A stretch of DNA of 7,515 bases from Microscillaceae bacterium (GTDB taxonomy: Bacteria > Bacteroidota > Bacteroidia > Cytophagales > Microscillaceae): positions 1 through 7,515 of the forward strand of contig DMXI01000553.1 of assembly GCA_003483885.1 (NCBI GenBank). The letters run 5' to 3'. A program made the position numbers and the translations under genes. The notes below the pieces were generated by a model. The model saw only the letters and a list, made by a program, of their open reading frames with translations, did not search any database and was not told the origin of the DNA. Within the stretch, counting starts at the first letter, position 1. Each line of letters begins with the position of its first letter. Positions 1-6,783 of the stretch are shown here, one piece after another.

Positions 1-118
1 GTTTTAATGATTTTACCCAAGAATACTGCTTCCCAAATACTTCTACAAAACAAGTAGATTAACTGCTGTTGATAGTAGATAATTGACCTGTATAAATCGA
101 GATAGTTGATCAGCTTGA
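1..118. other. non-coding DNA downstream of the regulator
   Basis: No open frame, RNA gene or strong terminator is seen. The only structure is a 5-bp inverted repeat (TCTAC at 42-46, GTAGA at 54-58) without a following T run. Where the kinase-regulator transcript ends is not visible. Confidence 0.4.
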
Positions 119-841
119 TTACCTTTTCCAGAGTTTATTTCCCACCAGTTTTTGGTATACTTCTTCTCGCAGGTTTTTACTTACTGGTATCACGTGTTCT
201 CTTATTTTCAACTGATTGCCATCCATTTGCTCTACAAAAGGCAGCGCTACAATAAAAGAGCGATGCACCCGCATAAAACGTTGCTCTGGCAATAATTTTT
301 CCACATTTTTTAGCGAGATCAGGGTTAGGTGGCGAGTCGTTTGGGTATGGATAAATACGTAGTCTTTGAACCCCTCAATAAACAGTACTTCATCAAAGTG
401 AATACGAATATATTTCCCATCTGATTTGATAAAAAAACTATCATCCTTAAGGGTTACATCCTCATTTTGTTGGTTTTGTTTCAGTTCAAATTGCTCACTA
501 GCTTTGTTGGCAGCTTTGAGAAAACGTTGAAAAGAGATAGGCTTCACCAAATAATCCAGCACATCTAACTCAAACCCCTCTAGGGCATATTCTCTAAACG
601 CCGTAGTAAAAATGATCATTGGCGGATTAGACAGTGATCTTAAGAATTCAATACCCGAGATTCTTGGCATGTGTATATCAAGTAAAAGCAAATCTACCGG
701 TTGTTCTTTAAGAATCTCGCTCGCCTCCAGGGCGTTTTTGCAAGTTCCTACCAACTCCATAAAAGGTGTCTCGCTTACATACTCCGCAATACCTTCTCTT
801 GCCAGAGGTTCATCGTCTACTACTAAGCTCTTGATTTTCAT
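119..841 (-). CDS. LytTR-family DNA-binding response regulator
   Basis: Cytoplasmic transcription regulator of a two-component system (240 aa, usual length for the LytR/AlgR family). The receiver domain spans about residues 3-118. It shows the acidic pocket D9-D10-E11, the phospho-acceptor D55 in LLLLDIHMP, T79/T80 after strand 4, and the conserved K100-P101. A short polar linker (about 119-133) leads to a LytTR DNA-binding domain (about 134-237), recognised by FIEGFKDYVFIHT (154-166) and MRVHRSFIV (190-198). It should be phosphorylated by the kinase encoded immediately upstream, whose last 32 bases overlap this gene's start, so translational coupling is likely. The start at 841 places MKIKSLVVDDEP exactly where receiver domains begin. 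Family and mechanism are firm. The target genes are unknown; the neighbouring permease and receptor are candidates by position only. Confidence 0.96.
   Translation of the reverse strand: MKIKSLVVDDEPLAREGIAEYVSETPFMELVGTCKNALEASEILKEQPVDLLLLDIHMPRISGIEFLRSLSNPPMIIFTTAFREYALEGFELDVLDYLVKPISFQRFLKAANKASEQFELKQNQQNEDVTLKDDSFFIKSDGKYIRIHFDEVLFIEGFKDYVFIHTQTTRHLTLISLKNVEKLLPEQRFMRVHRSFIVALPFVEQMDGNQLKIREHVIPVSKNLREEVYQKLVGNKLWKR
810..841 (-). other. 32-bp kinase/regulator coding overlap
   Basis: The kinase stop codon (TGA, read on the minus strand at 812-810) lies downstream of the regulator ATG (841-839), so 32 bases are read in two frames. They encode the kinase tail ending ELSSRR and the regulator start MKIKSLVVDD. 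The regulator start is fixed by the receiver fold, so the overlap is real. It implies one transcript and probably translational coupling that keeps the two proteins in proportion. Confidence 0.85.
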
Positions 842-1937
842 AATATTGAGGGGTTGATGATTGTTCGTTTTTATTTAGATCTATGGTAAGATTTACTTTA
901 AATATTTGCTGCATTTGGTGTACATCTAATTGATAACTTTGCTTGTACATTAGCTCAAGGCGGCGACGCACATTTGCCAAGCCAATTCCCTTCTTGTAAT
1001 CATCAAAGTTGAAGGCTTTCAATCCGTCCCTCTCGAGGTTTAATGGTTTTGCCGTGGGATCAAAACTATTTTCTACCCGTACCATTATATGTTGTTCTGT
1101 GATCTCAATCAATATTTTTATCCAATATCCATCTGTTTTACTTTTACCATGCTTAAAGGCGTTTTCCACAAAAGGAAGCAAGAGCATAGGGGCAATCAAC
1201 TGGGTTAAATCTCCCTTTACTTGCATATCCACGGTTACTAAGTCTCCCTGACGTATTTTCTCTATGTCAATATAATTTTGAATGTACTCTACCTCTTTGC
1301 CAATAGGGATTTCGTATTTGGTAGCATCGTACAATTGGTGGCTGAGCATATTCGAAAACTGCAATACTACTTCCTGGGATTGGGCTGGATTTTTTTTAAT
1401 CAAAAAATAAATGCTATTCAAAGTATTGAACAAGAAATGAGGATTGATTTGATTTTTTAGTAAGCTCAATTCAGTCTCTAGGTTTTTTTGGGTTAATTCC
1501 AGCGTCTGAGTCTCTAGTTGTTTGGTATACTTTTCCCGCTCGTACAAGAGCTTTAAAAATTTAAGTGCGGTAGAAATCACCAACATAAAGGTAGTATCAG
1601 ATAATAAAACAAAGTATCCTTGACGTGTTGCATAAAAGGGATTTTTGAATAGATAAGCCATGATCGGATAATGAATCACTGAAACAATCAACACCGTGAG
1701 GAAAATAATGACACCCATATATTGCCAATACTTTTTGGCTAGCAAATAGCGAGGAATCAGGTAATACATGTTGAAGTAAATCAATGCCAAAGAATATAGC
1801 GTAATTAATCCGTTGGCAATCAAATGAGAGGAAAAGTTAGGGTAAAAAAAGTAATCCCGGCTACTCCACAACACCAGATTTGTCATCCAAAAGATCACAT
1901 GCAAACTTATCCTTTTAGCACTATATTTCTTCATCAT
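810..1937 (-). CDS. LytS-like membrane sensor histidine kinase
   Basis: Inner-membrane sensor kinase (375 aa) of the His_kinase (PF06580) family typical of Bacteroidota LytTR systems. The N-terminal half has about four hydrophobic segments (near residues 10-26, 36-60, 72-94 and 106-128) with short loops and no large extracytoplasmic domain. A charged, coiled-coil-like stretch (about 131-160) precedes the phosphorylation motif QINPHFLFNTLN (163-174, H167). The ATPase domain shows the N-box PFVENAFKHG (255-264) and the G-box KGIGLANVRRRL (316-327). No HAMP or PAS domain is visible. The stimulus is unknown; with such small loops it may sense the membrane or a partner protein. The product begins Met-Met, so translation may start at 1937 or 1934. 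The gene ends inside the regulator gene (32-bp overlap), which makes the pair an operon. It lies 100 bp after the permease. Confidence 0.95.
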   Translation of the reverse strand: MMKKYSAKRISLHVIFWMTNLVLWSSRDYFFYPNFSSHLIANGLITLYSLALIYFNMYYLIPRYLLAKKYWQYMGVIIFLTVLIVSVIHYPIMAYLFKNPFYATRQGYFVLLSDTTFMLVISTALKFLKLLYEREKYTKQLETQTLELTQKNLETELSLLKNQINPHFLFNTLNSIYFLIKKNPAQSQEVVLQFSNMLSHQLYDATKYEIPIGKEVEYIQNYIDIEKIRQGDLVTVDMQVKGDLTQLIAPMLLLPFVENAFKHGKSKTDGYWIKILIEITEQHIMVRVENSFDPTAKPLNLERDGLKAFNFDDYKKGIGLANVRRRLELMYKQSYQLDVHQMQQIFKVNLTIDLNKNEQSSTPQYYENQELSSRR

Positions 1938-1942
1938 AAAAC

Positions 1943-1951
1943 TTTGTTAAA
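1943..1951 (-). promoter_or_regulatory. TTTAACAAA leader motif, kinase gene
   Basis: The 9-mer TTTAACAAA (minus strand) lies a few bases upstream of the kinase start. The identical 9-mer occurs at 4485-4493 upstream of the permease start. Distances to the ATG differ (5 versus 11 bases between motif and ATG), so it is not obviously a ribosome site. It may be chance in AT-rich DNA or a shared regulatory half-site. Function unknown. Confidence 0.2.
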
Positions 1952-1974
1952 AGAAGGGATTGGCGAAGCCTTCT
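1952..1974 (-). promoter_or_regulatory. small stem-loop in the kinase leader
   Basis: On the minus strand, AGAAGG (1974-1969) and CCTTCT (1957-1952) form a perfect 6-bp stem with an 11-base loop. It is followed by TTTAAC just ahead of the kinase start. A competing GGC-TTC-GCC mini-hairpin (1970-1962) sits in the same place. It could attenuate read-through from the permease gene or shape the leader. The T run is too short for a confident terminator call. Confidence 0.3.
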
Positions 1975-1996
1975 CCCCTCTCGATAAAATTAATTT

Positions 1997-2024
1997 CTTA
2001 TAAATCACCTGCTTATCTATACAA
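1997..2024 (-). promoter_or_regulatory. possible promoter for kinase-regulator operon
   Basis: In the 100-bp gap before the kinase gene, the minus strand reads TTGTAT (2024-2019), 16 bases, then TATAAG (2002-1997). This resembles a general sigma-70 type arrangement. It does not match the Bacteroidota -7 consensus TAnnTTTG, so it is only a tentative candidate. If real, the two-component genes can be expressed apart from the permease. Confidence 0.2.
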
Positions 2025-2037
2025 GTGCTTATACCCA

Positions 2038-4473
2038 TTATTCATCTCTTAGAAAACGAACGGGATTTACTCGTGCTGCTTTAAGCGCATGGTATAGGAC
2101 TGTAATCCAGGCTACCGCAAAAATAAATATCCCAGCAAATAGAAAGGTATCTACCCCAATGCTAATGCGATAATGATAGTCTTGTAGCCAAGAGCGCATA
2201 AGCAGATAAGCTATTGGAATCCCCATCAAAAAGGCTAAGCCTATAAGTTTGCTAAAGTCGGTCAATAGTAGGCGAATCAGGTTGAAGACTGATGCTCCCA
2301 GAATTTTTCTAATACCGATTTCTTTAGCACGTTGAGCAATACTAAACATTGCCAAGCCAAATAACCCGAGCAACGCAATGAAAGTAGCTAGTATAGTAAA
2401 ATAGTAAAAAACCTGACTAAAGCGGGCTTCTGCGCCATATAATTGGGCAAATTTCTGATCTATAAACTGGTATTCAAACGGGCGATTGGGGTTAAACTCA
2501 TTCCAGTCTTTACCCAATGTTGCCAGGGTTTGGGTAATATCTTTGGACTTGATTTTTAGGGTGAGGTATTCTTTGTAGCCCATAGTATCGGGCAACATAT
2601 AAAATACGGTAGGTTCTATCTGATGATGGAGTGACCTAAAGTGAAAATCTTTGACTACGCCCACTACAACTCCTGGCTTTCTACCATTGGTTCTGGGCGC
2701 AAAATGAAATAGTTCCAGCTTTTGCCCTATAGGTTTTTTCAACCCTAGTCTTTTTACCGCACTTTCGTTTAACAATACGGCACTGGCAGCATCGGTACGA
2801 TATTTTTTAGAGAAGTCTCGCCCTTTGACTATGTCCAGCTTAAGCGTGTTTACAAAGTCTTCATCAATAATCATTGTCGCCATTTCCAGGCTATCTTTTT
2901 GCGCTCTTCCCTTACTCACAATGGGCAAATTAAATAACCCATCCATAATAGGCGGAACCGTGGAGGATTTGGTAGCCCCTAACACCGATGAGTTTTGCAA
3001 CCATTTTTGCCTGAGTACTTCATAGTTGTATTTTTTTGAAAAATCGTAGCGCATAGTAATCAACTGGTCTTTGTTAAAGCCCAGCTTTTTGCTTTGCATA
3101 AACTGAATTTGGTTGTACACAATCCAGGCACCAATAATAAGTACACAAGAAATGGCAAACTGAAATACAACAAGTCCTTTACGCACCAAAACAGCAGTAC
3201 GTCTACCCTTGGAGGTAACTCCTTTTAAAACTTTGATCGGATTGAAAGACGACAAATACAGGGCTGGATAACCACCTGAAAAAAATACCATAAGCATCAA
3301 CACACCTCCAAATGGCAATAAGTTTTTCCATTGTAGTAAAGCCAACAGCCCCAGGTCTTTTTGGGTAATTTGGTTAAAAGTGGGCAATAAAAGCTCAAAT
3401 AATACAATTGCTAAGACTAAGCTTAACAACACCAACACCAATGCTTCTACAAAAAATTGGGCAATCAACTGTTTTCTGAGTGCTCCAATTACTTTTCTAA
3501 CCCCTACTTCTTTAGCCCGATTGACCGCACGGGCGGTGGTCATATTAATGAAATTGAAACAAGAGATGAGCAGAATCAGAACGCCTGCTACCGATAATAT
3601 GTAAATGTATATAATGTTGCCGTTGGGCGTCCATTCGCTTTCTAGGTTGGAATATAAATGAATATCCTGAAATGGCTGGATCGCTAACCTTCGGTTACCT
3701 TCATATTTTTTCCTGATGTTTTTGGCAATGTAGGCATCATTAAAGGTCTTGACAAACGAAGTAGGGTCATACCCCACAGGAGCCTTAAAGTACGTGTATA
3801 CCTGAGGATAGTCCCAAACCATGTATCGATATGCCCAAGGAATTATCTTTTTTATACTATTGATAGAGGCCAACATAGTAAACTTCATGTGCGTGTTGGA
3901 AGGCATTTTTTCCAACACTCCTGTCACTGTAAATTTTTGTTCGCCATCCAGTTCAATGGTCTTCCCCATAGGATTGGCATTCCCAAAGTATTTGTACACC
4001 GCTTTTTCGGAAAGCACTATGCTAAATGGCTGCTGTAGAGCCGTGGTTGGATTCCCTTGTTTTAGTTTAAATGCAAATACTTTAAAAGCATTGGCATCAC
4101 ACATAAACAGACCATTTTCAGAATGGCGTTGATCGCTACCTACTACCCGCATAATGGGTTTGGTAATCTCGCTATAACGAAAAAATCGGGTGATCTCAGT
4201 ACCAGTCGGCAAATCGTTTTTGATTTTGTCGGCCAACCTAATAGGAGTAGAAGCCAGGGTTTTGGTTTCACCCGTTTCGTTATTCAAAGAAGTGATTCGG
4301 TAAATACGCTCATTATCTGGATAATGACGATCAAAAGCAAGCTCGTCTTGAACGTACGCATAAATTAATAACACACAACTGATACCAATGGCTAAACCAC
4401 TGATATTGAGCAAGGTATAACCTTTGTACTTGACTAAGTTACGAAAGGCTACTATAAGATAATTTTTGAACAT
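2038..4473 (-). CDS. ABC transporter permease, FtsX/MacB type
   Basis: Inner-membrane permease of 811 aa with two MacB_PCD-plus-FtsX modules, the large form common in Bacteroidota. Residues 21-41 form the first membrane helix, followed by a periplasmic domain (about 45-285). Three helices follow (about 287-310, 338-364, 385-405). The second module has a helix at about 430-453, a second periplasmic domain (about 455-683) and three final helices (about 684-710, 738-760, 772-795). The coupling motif recurs in both halves: RAKEVGVRKVIGA (319-331) and RAKEIGIRKILGA (715-727). Each half closes with an NP motif, NPIKVLKG (411-418) and NPVRFLRDE (803-811). Such permeases work with a separate MacB/LolD-type ATPase in mechanotransmission, efflux or lipoprotein handling. 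No ATPase gene is in the window, so partner and substrate are unknown. It starts 64 bp after the receptor gene and precedes the kinase by 100 bp. Confidence 0.95.
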   Translation of the reverse strand: MFKNYLIVAFRNLVKYKGYTLLNISGLAIGISCVLLIYAYVQDELAFDRHYPDNERIYRITSLNNETGETKTLASTPIRLADKIKNDLPTGTEITRFFRYSEITKPIMRVVGSDQRHSENGLFMCDANAFKVFAFKLKQGNPTTALQQPFSIVLSEKAVYKYFGNANPMGKTIELDGEQKFTVTGVLEKMPSNTHMKFTMLASINSIKKIIPWAYRYMVWDYPQVYTYFKAPVGYDPTSFVKTFNDAYIAKNIRKKYEGNRRLAIQPFQDIHLYSNLESEWTPNGNIIYIYILSVAGVLILLISCFNFINMTTARAVNRAKEVGVRKVIGALRKQLIAQFFVEALVLVLLSLVLAIVLFELLLPTFNQITQKDLGLLALLQWKNLLPFGGVLMLMVFFSGGYPALYLSSFNPIKVLKGVTSKGRRTAVLVRKGLVVFQFAISCVLIIGAWIVYNQIQFMQSKKLGFNKDQLITMRYDFSKKYNYEVLRQKWLQNSSVLGATKSSTVPPIMDGLFNLPIVSKGRAQKDSLEMATMIIDEDFVNTLKLDIVKGRDFSKKYRTDAASAVLLNESAVKRLGLKKPIGQKLELFHFAPRTNGRKPGVVVGVVKDFHFRSLHHQIEPTVFYMLPDTMGYKEYLTLKIKSKDITQTLATLGKDWNEFNPNRPFEYQFIDQKFAQLYGAEARFSQVFYYFTILATFIALLGLFGLAMFSIAQRAKEIGIRKILGASVFNLIRLLLTDFSKLIGLAFLMGIPIAYLLMRSWLQDYHYRISIGVDTFLFAGIFIFAVAWITVLYHALKAARVNPVRFLRDE

Positions 4474-4483
4474 GGGCTATATG
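4471..4483 (-). promoter_or_regulatory. start-codon context shared with receptor gene
   Basis: Reading into the permease ATG, the minus strand is CATATAGCCCATG. The receptor gene has CATATAGACCATG at 6668-6656, giving 12 of 13 bases identical. Neither has a GGAG-like Shine-Dalgarno sequence, as is usual in this phylum, so the shared ATATAG element at about -10 to -5 may be the initiation signal or a regulator site. Confidence 0.35.
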
Positions 4484-4484
4484 A

Positions 4485-4493
4485 TTTGTTAAA
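4485..4493 (-). promoter_or_regulatory. TTTAACAAA leader motif, permease gene
   Basis: Second copy of the 9-mer also found ahead of the kinase gene (1943-1951), here beginning about 11 bases upstream of the permease ATG. It contains the GTT/AAC core seen in LytTR-type sites but matches that consensus poorly. Shared control is a guess. Confidence 0.2.
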
Positions 4494-4502
4494 CAGATCT
4501 GT
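4493..4502. repeat. 10-bp perfect palindrome in receptor-permease gap
   Basis: ACAGATCTGT is its own reverse complement and lies in the 64-bp gap between the receptor stop and the permease start, touching the TTTAACAAA motif. It could be a dimeric regulator site. It has no loop and no T run, so it is not a terminator. It may be fortuitous. Confidence 0.25.
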
Positions 4503-4537
4503 ACTATTTTAAGGATGGTTTCAGATGAGATTTAGTT

Positions 4538-6658
4538 TTAGCGAAATGAAATAAACATGCCAATAAAAAACGACCGTAATGCACTGGGTTTGATCGCAAT
4601 ACGGGTTTGCCCATTAGATGAGTAACGGTAATCCAGGATTTGGTCGATACCAAAGGGATTGTTTACAGAGGCAAAAATAACGGTGAAGTTTCCCGCAATG
4701 GAGGTATTGTGGCTCAGGTTTACATTAAAGTTATGATAATGAGGTGTTCTATCACTCAGAAAGTTGTCATTGTTAGGGTTGAAGTAGGTACGTCCCGCGG
4801 CAAAGGCATACGTCATTCCCAAACGGGTATTAATGGATTTGATTTGGTACTTGATAACCGCACTCAAGGTATGCTCAGGGGCAAAATCTGGGGTAGCCTC
4901 TTGGGGGTAGTTTCGGTAATTTCTTCGTGCTTTGATGTATGAATAAGACAACCAGTAGTCCAGGTTTTTCACTGTTTTTTGATCTCGCCAAAAGACATCT
5001 ACTCCTTGCGAAAAACCTGTTCCGTCGTTGTTATAAGTAAAGGCTGTTTGATTTTTAATCAGGCTTTCATAGCGCTTGTAATAGGTCTCTACCCGAAAAG
5101 TACGCTGGTTGGCAATCATCCATTGGTAATTTAAAATATAATGCGTGGCCTGTTCAAAATCTAAAGGATCGGCTTGGTACAAAAACTCTGGTTCGGGCGT
5201 TTGATAAAACTGCCCATATGCTACTGAAACCTGGCTGTTTTGCCCAGTTTTATAAGCCAACGAGGCACGAGGCGAAAGGCGGGTGTCATCTAATAATTGA
5301 GAACGGTCTAAGCGTAGTCCCACTCTTCCTGCAAACCTTTTGGTAATAAAGAAATCGGTTTCTACGTAGGCTGCGCCGTAATTGTCTAGTAAGGTGCCAT
5401 CAAAGCTTCCACCCACAAACCTGCGTAACACATCTCCATTAAACTGATGCAATTCTCCTCCAAACTTGATACTAATATCAGAGGTAATGTCTCGACTCAG
5501 GGTTACTTTGGCCTGCATCAAAGTTTCGGTGTTGTCTACTTCAAAGCCATCAATATTTATAAACTCTCCGTCTCGGCTGTATGACACCCCTGCATACATA
5601 AACCATTTTTTGCCCAAACCACCTCGATAAGATGAGTTCAGGTAGATATTTTCGTTTTTATTGCGAAAGTTGGTCTGAGGGGTTCCTGGGTCTAGATTGG
5701 GAAAGCGTACCGCCATGTCTCCATACTGGTATTGTACCTGAGTTTTATACATTCCTCCTTGCGCGTCTTTATGACGGAAACCAATGGTACCCCCATAGCC
5801 TATGGGAGCCTCTTGCCAATCTTGGTTTTGGCGGTTCACCGCAAACAATGGGTTTAGATTGCTGTAGCCGACACTTCCTAAAATTGCCGTGTTTTCGTTC
5901 AACAATTGGGTTCGGGTGGCACCAATCCCTGCTGCAGTAATAGAAGCACTGTAATTACTTCTACTAGGTAGATCCTGAGAATTGAGCAATAGTACCGAAG
6001 AAAGTGCCTGACCATACTCTGCCGAATATCCTCCAGTGCTAAAGGTAGTTCCTTTGAATTGAAATGGATTGAATCGCCCACGTGCAGGCACATCGGGCAC
6101 ACTGCTAAAAAAAGGTTGCAATACAATGGTACCATCAATGATCGTTTTGGTCTCATACGCCTCTCCTCCTCTTACAAAAATGCCTGTTTCGTCATTGGCA
6201 GGCGAGACCCCTGGCAATGTTCTCAAAGCGCCGTAAATGTCACCATCTGCGCCCGCGGTGGTCACGATGTCTAGTGGTTTCAAGATTACAGCTTTCTTCT
6301 CGTCACTGGCTTCAAATGCCCCTGCTGTAATGCTTACTGGATTGAGTATTTCAGAGCTTGGTTTCAATACTGGGTTGATGGTCAAGGGCTGACCATTGAG
6401 CATTATTTCTTGTTCAAAGGCTTTGTATCCTACAAAACTAGTCGTAAGAATGGCCTTGCCAGTGGCTTGGGTTACGAAACTAAAACGCCCTTCGTCATCG
6501 GTTACTCCTCCATCAAATATTTCTTTTAAATACACATTGGTAAAAGGAACTGGTTTGCCTTTGTCATCCAGCACTTTACCCTGAACTGTAGTAGAAGTTT
6601 GGGCAAAGGTGACATTGGCTAACCCAATGAAGGCAATCAATACAAATAAAATTTTCAT
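4538..6658 (-). CDS. TonB-dependent outer-membrane receptor
   Basis: Outer-membrane active-transport receptor of 706 aa. A signal peptide (about 1-20, hydrophobic core ending VTFAQ) targets it to the periplasm. Residues about 25-105 form the carboxypeptidase-regulatory-like beta-sandwich typical of Bacteroidota receptors (VQGKVLDDKGKPVPFTNV, then GGVTDDEGRFSF and SFVGYK). The plug follows at about 125-235, with GALRTLPGV, IFVRGGEAYETKTIIDGT and STGGYSAEYGQALSS. The rest (about 236-706) is a beta-barrel rich in alternating aromatic strands, ending in GMFISFR as expected for barrel assembly. At 706 aa it is much shorter than SusC proteins (about 1000 aa), and no SusD partner is adjacent. A glycan-utilisation role is therefore not supported and the ligand is unknown. 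No clear TonB box was identified. The permease 64 bp downstream may be co-transcribed. Confidence 0.93.
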   Translation of the reverse strand: MKILFVLIAFIGLANVTFAQTSTTVQGKVLDDKGKPVPFTNVYLKEIFDGGVTDDEGRFSFVTQATGKAILTTSFVGYKAFEQEIMLNGQPLTINPVLKPSSEILNPVSITAGAFEASDEKKAVILKPLDIVTTAGADGDIYGALRTLPGVSPANDETGIFVRGGEAYETKTIIDGTIVLQPFFSSVPDVPARGRFNPFQFKGTTFSTGGYSAEYGQALSSVLLLNSQDLPSRSNYSASITAAGIGATRTQLLNENTAILGSVGYSNLNPLFAVNRQNQDWQEAPIGYGGTIGFRHKDAQGGMYKTQVQYQYGDMAVRFPNLDPGTPQTNFRNKNENIYLNSSYRGGLGKKWFMYAGVSYSRDGEFINIDGFEVDNTETLMQAKVTLSRDITSDISIKFGGELHQFNGDVLRRFVGGSFDGTLLDNYGAAYVETDFFITKRFAGRVGLRLDRSQLLDDTRLSPRASLAYKTGQNSQVSVAYGQFYQTPEPEFLYQADPLDFEQATHYILNYQWMIANQRTFRVETYYKRYESLIKNQTAFTYNNDGTGFSQGVDVFWRDQKTVKNLDYWLSYSYIKARRNYRNYPQEATPDFAPEHTLSAVIKYQIKSINTRLGMTYAFAAGRTYFNPNNDNFLSDRTPHYHNFNVNLSHNTSIAGNFTVIFASVNNPFGIDQILDYRYSSNGQTRIAIKPSALRSFFIGMFISFR

Positions 6659-6668
6659 GGTCTATATG
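6656..6668 (-). promoter_or_regulatory. start-codon context shared with permease gene
   Basis: CATATAGACCATG on the minus strand, ending with the receptor ATG. It differs at one base from the context of the permease ATG (4483-4471). In this copy the ATAGACCA part is also one arm of the inverted repeat at 6658-6686, so initiation here could be controlled by structure. Confidence 0.35.
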
Positions 6669-6686
6669 GGTTTATATGATAGACCA
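6658..6686 (-). promoter_or_regulatory. inverted repeat overlapping receptor start codon
   Basis: On the minus strand, TGGTCTAT (6686-6679) is separated by 13 bases from its exact complement ATAGACCA (6665-6658). The last base of the second arm is the A of the receptor ATG. In RNA this gives an 8-bp stem that would bury the bases just ahead of the start codon. In DNA it is a plausible dimeric operator. The arms are perfect; the function is inferred. Confidence 0.45.
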
Positions 6687-6692
6687 ATGATA

Positions 6693-6710
6693 ATTACATT
6701 TATAAGTAAT
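6693..6710. repeat. short inverted repeat in receptor leader
   Basis: ATTAC (6693-6697) and GTAAT (6706-6710) are exact complements with an 8-base AT-rich spacer, located 35-52 bases upstream of the receptor ATG. The arms are short and AT-rich, so this could be chance, part of the promoter, or a weak regulator site. Confidence 0.2.
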
Positions 6711-6724
6711 GAGAAAAGAAATAG

Positions 6725-6753
6725 ATTAACGGGAAAGAAACGTAGAAGAAATG
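6725..6753 (-). promoter_or_regulatory. pyrimidine-rich upstream element with 11-bp phasing
   Basis: In the receptor leader the minus strand contains TACGTTTCT and, starting 11 bases later, CCCGTTAAT. The AAC of each GTT core lies at 6739-6741 and 6728-6730 on the plus strand. Each matches 8 of 9 positions of the published LytTR consensus as I recall it ([TA][AC][CA]GTTN[AG][TG]). A weaker third unit, TGCATTTCT, precedes them at the same phase. Known LytTR sites are usually about 21 bp apart, so assignment to the window's own regulator is speculative. Confidence 0.2.
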
Positions 6754-6783
6754 CAAAACCTGGTAGAAATGGGTAATCAGCAA

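Noticed and set aside
42..58. Inverted repeat TCTAC/GTAGA as terminator of the kinase-regulator operon
   Set aside because: Only 5 bp, AT-containing, and not followed by a T run in the direction of transcription.
2011..2032. GCTTAT direct repeat (2011-2016 and 2027-2032) as a LytTR operator for autoregulation
   Set aside because: The 16-bp period does not fit the two-turn spacing of LytTR sites and the words do not match the consensus.
3821..4132. Plus-strand open frame of about 100 codons inside the permease gene
   Set aside because: Antisense to a strongly supported permease, with no recognisable domain and no initiation signal.
4640..4942. Plus-strand open frame of 100 codons inside the receptor gene
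   Set aside because: Antisense to the beta-barrel coding sequence; the composition looks like a shadow frame.
5632..5940. Plus-strand open frame of about 100 codons opposite the receptor barrel
   Set aside because: Rich in Cys, Trp and His with no domain pattern; explained by the gene on the other strand.
5899..6156. Second minus-strand frame of 85 codons inside the receptor gene, considered as a sign of a frameshift
   Set aside because: The receptor frame is continuous across this region with intact plug motifs, so there is no frameshift.
4538..6658. SusC-type glycan importer
   Set aside because: The protein is about 300 aa shorter than typical SusC and no SusD-like gene is adjacent.
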